34,431 nucleotides of DNA from Nitrospirales bacterium (GTDB taxonomy: Bacteria; Nitrospirota; Thermodesulfovibrionia; Thermodesulfovibrionales; Dissulfurispiraceae). Positions 1 through 6,517 of the stretch are shown in pieces. Positions within the stretch are counted from its first letter, which is position 1; each line of letters starts with the position of its first letter. A program made the position numbers and the translations under genes. The stretch is from positions 1 to 34,431 of the forward strand of contig JADLDZ010000110.1 in assembly GCA_020846375.1 (NCBI GenBank), in the 5' to 3' direction. Under the pieces are notes generated by a model. It searched no databases. It was not told where the DNA came from and worked only from the letters and a program-made list of their open reading frames with translations.

Positions 1-107
1 AAGAAAAAACGGTAAGCTCAGTGCTGCCAATTAACCCCGTTCGACTTGCATGTGTTAAGCACGCCGCCAGCGTTCGTTCTGAGCCAGGATCAAACTCTCA
101 TTAGTTT
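1..107 (-). rRNA. 16S ribosomal RNA, 5' end only
   Basis: Read on the minus strand, the segment contains the universal bacterial 16S start region (AGAGTTTGATCCTGGCTCAG at about 79-98) followed by the conserved GAACGAACGCTGGCGGCG block and ACATGCAAGTC. The gene runs off the left edge, so only about the first 105 nt are present. The exact mature 5' end is estimated from alignment to known 16S starts and may be off by a few bases. Its leader and promoters lie between here and rsmG. Confidence 0.97.
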
Positions 108-153
108 TCTTCCTGTTAAACTCAAACTCATTGACAGAATCTACCTTTAGTTT

Positions 154-163
154 TCAAAGAACA
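154..163 (-). promoter_or_regulatory. boxA-like antitermination element in the 16S leader
   Basis: The minus strand reads TGTTCTTTGA about 50 nt upstream of the 16S 5' end. This matches the boxA core of rRNA leaders, where NusB/NusE bind the transcript to suppress premature termination. The same ten bases recur at 267-276 and 433-442, each just after a promoter. No convincing -10 element lies directly upstream of this copy. The role is inferred from family knowledge and position. Confidence 0.6.
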
Positions 164-266
164 AAAAGCTCCACAGTGCCAAAAGCTTTCAAGCTCACTT
201 GCCTGTTATAAGGTACGTTCGCTTGAACCTTACGGCATTGCAGAGTGATCAGCAAACTGCTACAAC

Positions 267-316
267 TCAAAGAACATCAATGTCTTTACTTTACCAAATC
301 CTACCGTTTCTGTCAA
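267..316 (-). promoter_or_regulatory. rRNA promoter P2 with boxA-like start region
   Basis: On the minus strand a perfect -35 TTGACA (311-316) is separated by 17 bp from TAAAGT (288-293). Predicted transcription start is near 281. The boxA core TGTTCTTTGA (267-276) follows within a few bases of that start. Strength and spacing fit a sigma-70 rRNA promoter reading into the 16S gene. Confidence 0.75.
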
Positions 317-432
317 CCCCTGATAAAGTTTCCAAAAAAACAACAACTTACAGAGAACAGCCTTTGCCTGACTGCAAACGGTATCTTCTGCGCGGTGAGC
401 ACGGAAGTGCAAAGCAATGTACGCCGATGATC

Positions 433-478
433 TCAAAGAACATGTTTCACAATAACAGATTCTTAAATGGAACGTCAA
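433..478 (-). promoter_or_regulatory. rRNA promoter P1 with boxA-like start region
   Basis: On the minus strand -35 TTGACG (473-478) is followed after 18 bp by TATTGT (449-454), with a predicted start near 442. A third TGTTCTTTGA (433-442) sits at that start. Its architecture copies P2 about 160 bp downstream, which suggests tandem P1/P2 promoters that arose by duplication. Confidence 0.6.
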
Positions 479-510
479 CAAACCCGGCTCGGGGCAGAAA
501 GAGGGAAACG

Positions 511-544
511 CAAAAGGGAAAGAACGCGCTACAGCGGCGCGTTC
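511..544 (-). terminator. Rho-independent terminator of mnmG-rsmG
   Basis: On the minus strand an 8-bp perfect stem, GAACGCGC/GCGCGTTC (537-544 with 522-529), encloses a 7-nt loop and is followed by a pyrimidine-rich TTTCCCTTTT run. The stem begins inside the last codons of rsmG and overlaps its TAG stop at 529-531. This would insulate the rRNA promoters just downstream. Confidence 0.65.
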
Positions 545-1176
545 AGAGAGATCCTCACGAGGTGCCGCTCAAGGGAAGTCAGCGGAAGAGGGATGTCCCG
601 TATCTCGTACCGGGCAGACGCAGGCAGATCCTTCAACTCCTCAGAAAGCCTGGGGCCTTTGCTAGCAAGAAGGAACCCGCCTTTCTTTACGACATGCCCC
701 GCCTTTTTGATAAAATCCCCTAAGGTGAAGAGAGCTCTGGTAACCGCCATATCGAAAGAGCGGTCCCGCATCTCTTCCACCCGGGCACTGACAATTTCTA
801 CATTGTCGAGGGTAAGCACTCTTTTAAGATGCTTGAGGAACGCTGTTTTCTTCCGGGATGGCTCTATGAGAACTACGGTCAGTTCCGGCCGGACAGCCGC
901 CAGCGGCACTCCCGGAAAGCCGGCACCGCTGCCCACATCGGCAAGACTCCCGCTCCCTTCCGGGATGAAGGTGAGGTAAAGAAGCGAGTCGAGGAAATGT
1001 TTGGTGATGATATCCCTGTCGCTCTCCAGGCCGGTGAGGTTATAGGCGCGGTTCCATCGCTTCAATTCCTGAAGGTACGTAGAAAAGAGGGGGACCAGGG
1101 AATCCGCAGAACAGATACCCGGTTTCGGCCCCAGCGTGCGGAGGCCCTCCGTCAGGAGTTGCCGGACCGTCTCCAT
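529..1176 (-). CDS. rsmG: 16S rRNA (guanine-N7)-methyltransferase RsmG (GidB)
   Basis: This 215-residue protein is the right length for RsmG, which uses S-adenosylmethionine to methylate N7 of G527 in 16S rRNA; loss gives low-level streptomycin resistance in other bacteria. The family signature is visible: WNRAYNLTG and KHFLDSLL near residues 41-65, and the Rossmann SAM motif ADVGSGAGFPG near 79-89, followed by an acidic strand end (LIEPSRKK). It lies directly behind mnmG, and the two reading frames overlap by 25 nt, so they are probably translationally coupled. The mnmG-rsmG pair is a classic origin-proximal arrangement. A later start is possible, but the N-terminal helix fits the family. 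A terminator hairpin overlaps its stop. Confidence 0.96.
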   Translation of the reverse strand: METVRQLLTEGLRTLGPKPGICSADSLVPLFSTYLQELKRWNRAYNLTGLESDRDIITKHFLDSLLYLTFIPEGSGSLADVGSGAGFPGVPLAAVRPELTVVLIEPSRKKTAFLKHLKRVLTLDNVEIVSARVEEMRDRSFDMAVTRALFTLGDFIKKAGHVVKKGGFLLASKGPRLSEELKDLPASARYEIRDIPLPLTSLERHLVRISLNAPL

Positions 1177-3035
1177 TGCCTCTCCACCGCTACGAGCAGG
1201 ACCGCTACTGCTGCGGGGGTGATGCCCGGAATCCTGCTTGCCTGTCCTATGTTTTCCGGCTGTACCCGTGCCAGCTTTTCCACCACTTCCCGCGACAGTC
1301 CGGGAATCGCCTTGAAATCGAGGCCCGACGGAATCCTTTTCGACTCAAACGCATCCGCCCTCTCCGCCATTTCCACCTGCTTCCGGATATACCCTTCGTA
1401 CTTGACATGTATCTCGACAAGGCTCTCTACTTCAGGGCCGAGTTCAGAGGGGGGAGCTGCATACCGTTTGAGGAACGAATAGTGCACCTCAGGCCTCTTT
1501 AGGAGCTTTTCGAGAGTCACGTCCCCTGCCAAAGCAGAGGTGCCCAGTGCGGAGAGTCCCTCGTTCACCGCCAGGGAAGGTTTGATCCTCTCCCCCCTGA
1601 GCCTCCCTATTTCAGCCGCCAATGCCCTTTTCTTCCCGGAGTACCTCTCGTAGGCCTCCCCGGAAACGAGGCCAAGGGCATAGCCCTTTTCAGAGAGCCT
1701 GAAATCGGCATTATCATGCCGGAGGAGCAGACGGTATTCCGCGCGTGACGTGAACATCCGGTACGGTTCACTCGTCCCCTTTGTCACCAGGTCGTCGATC
1801 AGCACGCCGATGTACGCCTCGTCGCGCTTAAGGAGCAGGGGAGGGCAGCCCTTCAGCTTCATGGCTGCATTGACCCCCGCCATTAACCCTTGGGCAGCTG
1901 CCTCCTCGTACCCTGAAGTGCCATTGATCTGCCCCCCGAGGAAAAGTCCTTCCACTCCCTTTGTCTCGAGGCTATGCTTCAACTGCGACGGAAACACGAA
2001 ATCGTACTCGATTGCATAGGCCGGTCTCATGATCTCCGCATTCTCCAGGCCCTCGATGCTTCTCACCAGCCCTACCTGCACATCGTAGGGCAGGCTCGTC
2101 GAAATCCCGTTTGCATAGTACTCCGTCGTCTCCAACCCCTCCGGCTCAAGGAAAATCTGGTGGCGCTCCTTGTCGGCAAACCGCACCACCTTGTCCTCGA
2201 TGGAGGGACAGTAGCGGGGACCGACCCCTTTGATACGTCAGCTGTAAAGCGGTGACCGGTCGAGTCCCCCCCGGATTATCTCATGGGTCTTCTGATTTGT
2301 GTAGGTTATGTAACAGGGCAGTTGGGGATTCGTTATCCTCTCTGTCGAATAGGAAAAAGGGACCGGCGGATCATCGCCCCACTGCGGCGTTGTCCGGGAA
2401 AAATCGATGCTCCGCGAATCCAGCCGCGGAGGCGTGCCCGTCTTCAGCCTCCCCATTTCGAGTCCCAGCTCACGCAGGGAGTCCGACAGACCGATGGAGG
2501 GAAACTCACCCGCCCTCCCGGCCTGGAAGTTCTCGAGACCGATATGGATCAGCCCCTTGAGAAAGGTGCCCGTGGTGACGACAACAGCCCTTGCCGCATA
2601 GAAGACCCCGAGGGAGGAGACCACCCCCTTCACCGTGCCGCCTTCTGCCACGATCCTCTCGACCATCCCCTGCTTGATAACGAGGCGCTCCTGCCTCTCC
2701 AAGGAACGGCGCATCGCCCGCTTGTAGAGCATCCTGTCGATCTGTGCCCGCAAGGACCATACTGCGGGACCCTTGGAGAGGTTCAGCATTCTGAACTGTA
2801 TTCCCGCCTGATCGGTCACCTTCGCCATCTCCCCCCCGAGGGCGTCGATCTCGCGGACGAGGTGTCCTTTGGCGAGTCCCCCAACCGCGGGGTTGCAGGA
2901 GAGATGGGCAATGGTATCGAGGTTGATGGTAAAAAGGCAGGTCTCCATTCCGAGGCGGGCAGCAGAAAGAGCGGCCTCGCACCCGGCATGGCCGGCACCG
3001 ACGACAATCACGTCATAATCTTGCTCTTTAAACAT
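1152..3035 (-). pseudogene. mnmG: tRNA uridine-34 carboxymethylaminomethyl enzyme MnmG (GidA), interrupted by an in-frame TGA
   Basis: MnmG is the FAD-dependent partner of MnmE that modifies U34 in the wobble position of several tRNAs. The N-terminal part starts at ATG 3033-3035 (MFKEQDYDV) and has the FAD-binding GAGHAGCEAA and the SCNPAVGGLAKGH motif. Codon 266 (2238-2240) is TGA, where the family has a conserved glycine in SPLYSG. The same frame then continues without a break as RIKGVGPRYCPSIEDK and on to a normal C-terminus at 1152. Counting through the TGA gives 627 residues, the family's usual length, and no other lesion is visible. One G-to-T change (GGA to TGA) explains everything. 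Either the gene is newly broken, the UGA is read through, or this is a base-call error. Downstream rsmG overlaps it. Confidence 0.9.
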
Positions 3036-3051
3036 GAACCTATTTATTATA
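3021..3051. promoter_or_regulatory. Compact divergent promoter between mnmG and the HDOD gene
   Basis: The gene starts are only about 22 bp apart. On the minus strand an extended -10, TGCTATAAT (-10 hexamer 3046-3051), would start RNA near 3039, about four bases before the mnmG ATG. On the plus strand TTGCTC (3021-3026), an 18-bp spacer and TATTAT (3045-3050) would start near 3057, right at the preferred HDOD ATG at 3058. The -10 hexamers overlap, so only one direction may fire at a time. Neither start has a clear Shine-Dalgarno sequence. Confidence 0.45.
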
Positions 3052-3057
3052 GCATTA

Positions 3058-4638
3058 ATGAACATCCCGGTATTCGAACACACGGTCGCTCCCCTCCGCT
3101 CCCGTATCCGCAATGAATCAGAATCCCTACAGAACGTCGCCCATCTGATCAAATACGATCCCGGGCTGTATTCCTCCCTTCTCCAGTTCATTAACGGACC
3201 GGCAGGGAGAAGCGAAGTGAGCACGGTATCCCAGGCCATCTCCCTTCTTGGTGCAGAGAAAGTGGAGCGGCATATTCTTCAACAGGATTCTTTCCTGGAT
3301 TCCTCCTTCCTCTTCTTCTGGTGCTATACGGTGCTGGCAGGGGAGACAGCGGCCGCCCTCAACAGAAGGGCGGATATTGCCGGAGAGGGGGAGGCTTTTT
3401 TTGTCGGCATCCTCCCTTCCGTCGGGATGCTCCTGGTGCTGGGGGAAGAGGTATCGTACGGAAAAGTGCTCGATATTCTTCTGAAGGTCCCCACGGAAGA
3501 TAAGCTCTTTATCGAGGACAGGCTTTTCACGACAAACCACCTGAAACAGCTCGGAGAACGGCTGCCGCTCCCGAAGATATACCGTGACACGATCAGCATG
3601 ACGAGATTCTTCTTTACCCCGGAAGGGCAGCAGGCGTCTTCCCCGGAAGACCCGGCGCGGTATTCCGTTGCCCATGCTTCGCTGCAGCTCTACCGCCTGA
3701 TGGAAGCCAGTGCGTCCGCTGCCCGTTGTTTAGTTTTCCCCCTGGTGGCGGAAGCACAGGAAAAATTCAAGGAATTGGCAAAGAGATATTTCAGAATTCC
3801 TGAAAGCGAGGTCGAGGAACTGCTGGCGGACAGCATCGAGCGCTTCGAAGAGGTCTGCAGGGAGTTCGGCATACAGGAGGAGACAGAGACACTCCTTTCG
3901 CTGCCGGAGAGAGCCGAAGCTCCCAGGATTACCTTTCTCACGGTCTCTGAAAGGATAAAGGCAGCACTGAGTGAGGTGGAGGCAGCAAACCGGATGGAGC
4001 GGAATATAGTGCTCCATGGAGAAACAGGAACAGGGAAAAGGTTGTTGGCAGTGGCACTCCATCGCCGCTCCGACAACCCGCGAAGGAATAAGCCTTTCCT
4101 TTCCTACCACTGCAGAACCCTGGACAGTGAAATGTTCGAAATAGAGCTCTTCGGGGCGAAGGGAGGGTTCCTGGGCATCGAAAAGCATAAAGGCGCGCTG
4201 GAAATGGCGAACGGAGGAAGTATTCTCCTGAAGGATATCGATGCCCTCCCCCTTCCTTTGCAGGAAAAGCTCGCGGAGGTTTTCAGCAAGGATGAATTTT
4301 ACAAGATCGGGGAGATGCGCCCTGCAGCATTCGACATCCGTTTTTTTCTCACCTCCCGGAAGAATATCATCCAGGAGGCGAAAAAGGGAAATTTTTCAGT
4401 ACGCCTCCTGGAGGCGCTCGGGCCTGTCAGCATGCACATTCCCCCGCTTCGCGAGCGGCGGCAGGACATCGGACTCATTGCTGACGGCATCATTGAGAAG
4501 TATGATCTCTTCATCAGAGACCCCGCCCTTCGGCTCGGACTGAACGAGTACTACGAGAAAGATCCCTTCCCCGGCAATCTGAAGAGCCTGAAGCGGCTTC
4601 TATGGTATCTCTCTGCCAAACACCGCCTTATAGCGTAG
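3058..4638 (+). CDS. HDOD-domain protein fused to a degenerate sigma-54-type AAA+ domain
   Basis: The first 210 or so residues have the HDOD pattern (IPVFEHTVAPL, then IKYDPGLYSSLLQFIN), a domain related to HD hydrolases and used in signalling. From about residue 300 there is a bacterial enhancer-binding AAA+ domain: Walker A GETGTGKRLL (near 320), and later PPLRERRQDIG. Key parts are altered. The GAFTGA loop that contacts sigma-54 is replaced by GGFLGI, Walker B reads ILLKDID instead of FLDE, and there is no Fis-type HTH at the end. It may therefore bind nucleotide but probably does not activate sigma-54; regulatory function unknown. I prefer ATG 3058 because it begins at the HDOD homology; an in-frame ATG at 3034 would overlap the mnmG start. 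Its 3' end overlaps the convergent membrane protein gene by 39 bp. Confidence 0.85.
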   Translation: MNIPVFEHTVAPLRSRIRNESESLQNVAHLIKYDPGLYSSLLQFINGPAGRSEVSTVSQAISLLGAEKVERHILQQDSFLDSSFLFFWCYTVLAGETAAALNRRADIAGEGEAFFVGILPSVGMLLVLGEEVSYGKVLDILLKVPTEDKLFIEDRLFTTNHLKQLGERLPLPKIYRDTISMTRFFFTPEGQQASSPEDPARYSVAHASLQLYRLMEASASAARCLVFPLVAEAQEKFKELAKRYFRIPESEVEELLADSIERFEEVCREFGIQEETETLLSLPERAEAPRITFLTVSERIKAALSEVEAANRMERNIVLHGETGTGKRLLAVALHRRSDNPRRNKPFLSYHCRTLDSEMFEIELFGAKGGFLGIEKHKGALEMANGGSILLKDIDALPLPLQEKLAEVFSKDEFYKIGEMRPAAFDIRFFLTSRKNIIQEAKKGNFSVRLLEALGPVSMHIPPLRERRQDIGLIADGIIEKYDLFIRDPALRLGLNEYYEKDPFPGNLKSLKRLLWYLSAKHRLIA

Positions 4639-5580
4639 ATACTCCAGCAGCCCCCAGATCCCTGTCACAAATACGGAAAAGAACCATAAAAGAGAGAGGC
4701 TTATCGCGCTCTCCGGAGCGATTCCCGCTGACCCCAGCAGGAAGACGAACGCTCCCTCCCGCAAGCCGATGCCGGATACGGTGACGGGAATCATCGAAAA
4801 AAGAATGATCATGGGCAGGAAGACCAGGAGGGAGAGGAAAGAGAGGGAGAGATGGAGCCCCATTGACAACAGATAGACAGAGAGCACGCCCAGGAGCTGG
4901 ATCGCAAGAGAATAGATGAAGGCTTTCAACAGTGCCTCCGTTTGCGAACGGTAAAACTGAAGGTACTGATAGGCGTGAAGGAGGAACCGCAGGCGCTCTC
5001 CCACCCGGAATGCGAAAATGAGGAGGCTCACTAAAAGAAACGCAAGGGCGATGAGGGGGATTACCCATATCACCGGCCACTTCATCGAGGCATTTTTCAG
5101 ATAATGCATCCCGAAAGGGAACGCCGCAACGCTGAGGGAAATGAGGGCGCCGAGTCCAACATACCTGTCCATGAAGACCGAGGCGATTGCACCCGTCAGA
5201 GAGGGGGGAAACGAGGAATCCCGCCCTTCTGCGCCGTACCTTTTCATTTCCTTGCTCAGGTAGTACGCCTTTACCGCATCTCCCCCCACTCCCCCTGGAA
5301 GATAGTTGTTGAAAAAAGAGCCGATGAGATACATGCTGAAGAGCCTTCCCGTTCCGATAGGCTGTGGAACGAGCAGCTTCCAGCGCAGCGTCGAGAGAAA
5401 GGCGGCAACCAGGGAAATGCCGATCGCTGCGAGGAAAACGGCGGGCTCCATCTGCCGGAGCGTAGCAAGGAGGGTAGTGCGCTCAACCTTTGCTAGCAGG
5501 AAGACAATGAGAGAAGCGCTCACCAGCAGCTTAAGAGCCAGGAGCCCTGTTTTGACGAGTATCCTACCTGCCCGCGCCAA
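4600..5580 (-). CDS. LPG-synthase-TM / UPF0104 family membrane protein
   Basis: This is a multi-pass inner-membrane protein of about 326 residues. Hydrophobic stretches alternate along most of its length. It carries the family hallmark SFFNNYLPGGVGGDAVKAYYL and the later SGIGLREGAFVFLL segment, both seen in the flippase-like transmembrane domain of lysylphosphatidylglycerol synthases. Such proteins often sit beside glycosyltransferases and may move lipid-linked intermediates. Here it is last in a three-gene minus-strand operon after a polyprenyl-phosphate-type glycosyltransferase. The frame is open further upstream, but those residues lie inside the glycosyltransferase gene. I place the start at TTG 5578-5580, which overlaps that gene's stop by 17 nt. 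The start is uncertain. The exact substrate cannot be read from sequence. Confidence 0.85.
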   Translation of the reverse strand: MARAGRILVKTGLLALKLLVSASLIVFLLAKVERTTLLATLRQMEPAVFLAAIGISLVAAFLSTLRWKLLVPQPIGTGRLFSMYLIGSFFNNYLPGGVGGDAVKAYYLSKEMKRYGAEGRDSSFPPSLTGAIASVFMDRYVGLGALISLSVAAFPFGMHYLKNASMKWPVIWVIPLIALAFLLVSLLIFAFRVGERLRFLLHAYQYLQFYRSQTEALLKAFIYSLAIQLLGVLSVYLLSMGLHLSLSFLSLLVFLPMIILFSMIPVTVSGIGLREGAFVFLLGSAGIAPESAISLSLLWFFSVFVTGIWGLLEYLRYKAVFGREIP

Positions 5581-6508
5581 TGACTTTCTTGATTGCGTAG
5601 ATAGGTTTTTTCTGGCTCTCGTGGTAGACCCGCACCAACATCTCGCCAAGGAGCCCCATGCCCACAAACTGCACCCCCACAATGATCAGCAACACTCCCA
5701 GGAGCAGAAGGGGTCTCCCACCGATATCCACTCCCTTCAGGATCTTCGCAGCGGAGAGATAGAGGGAGATCCCGCATCCCGCAAAACCGAAAAGCACTCC
5801 TATGGGACCGAAAAACTGCATCGGCTTCGTCGAAAAGCTCTGGAGAAACTTTACGGTGACAAGGTCCAGCAGCACCTTGAGCGTCCGGGAGATGCCGTAC
5901 TTCGATTTGCCCCTCAGCCTCGGGTGATGGGTAGTTTCGATCTCTGCGATCCTGACACCGTACCAGCTTGCCACCGCCGGAATAAAACGGTGCATCTCTC
6001 CGTAAAGCCGCAGGTTCTTCACTACGTCCCGACGGTACGCCTTCAGGGAGCATCCGTAATCATGGAGCCGCACCCCGGTCACCCTGCTGATGAGCCAGTT
6101 TGCCATCATGGAGGGCAGCCGTCTGGTGATAAAAGGATCTTTGCGCCTTTTCCTCCATCCACTGACCAGATCATACTCCCTGATCACTTCCAGGAGACGC
6201 GGGATGTCATGGGGATCATTTTGGAGGTCACCATCCATGGTAACGACAATTTCTCCCCGTGCGAAGTCGAAGCCCGCGGCAAAAGCCGCGGTCTGTCCGA
6301 AATTCCTCCTAAGGCTGAGGACAAGGATGTTCCTGCTCTTCTTCTGAATTTCTTCAAGGAGGGGCAGCGTCCTGTCGTCGCTGCCGTCATCCACATAGAT
6401 GATCTCGTACTCCAGTGCATTTCCGTCCAGGACTTCCGTTAGCCTCTCATGGAGGGTCTCTACATTATCTTCTTCATTAAAAAGAGGCACTACAATCGAT
6501 ACCGTCAT
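5564..6508 (-). CDS. Family 2 glycosyltransferase, DPM1/ArnC-GtrB type
   Basis: The 314-residue protein has a GT-A fold N-terminus: SIVVPLFNEEDNV at the start, YVDDGSDD near residue 40, and the metal-binding VTMDGDLQNDP near 89. It is followed by HPRLRGKSKYG (about 208), typical of enzymes that load a sugar onto undecaprenyl or dolichyl phosphate. Two hydrophobic segments (about 238-260 and 272-296) near the C-terminus would anchor it in the membrane, as in ArnC and GtrB. It probably makes a polyprenyl-phosphate-linked sugar. The upstream GT39-type enzyme in the same operon is the kind of protein that uses such a donor, so the two likely act in one envelope glycosylation pathway. The gap to the upstream gene is only 9 nt. 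Confidence 0.92.
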   Translation of the reverse strand: MTVSIVVPLFNEEDNVETLHERLTEVLDGNALEYEIIYVDDGSDDRTLPLLEEIQKKSRNILVLSLRRNFGQTAAFAAGFDFARGEIVVTMDGDLQNDPHDIPRLLEVIREYDLVSGWRKRRKDPFITRRLPSMMANWLISRVTGVRLHDYGCSLKAYRRDVVKNLRLYGEMHRFIPAVASWYGVRIAEIETTHHPRLRGKSKYGISRTLKVLLDLVTVKFLQSFSTKPMQFFGPIGVLFGFAGCGISLYLSAAKILKGVDIGGRPLLLLGVLLIIVGVQFVGMGLLGEMLVRVYHESQKKPIYAIKKVIGAGR

Positions 6509-6517
6509 TCCCCTCTC

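Noticed and set aside
2238..2240. UGA in mnmG as selenocysteine or glycine recoding
   Set aside because: No SECIS-like hairpin was apparent and MnmG has no catalytic cysteine at this site. Other genes in the window use UGA as a normal stop (for example hsdM, the ATPase, the amidotransferase), so a UGA-Gly code does not fit.
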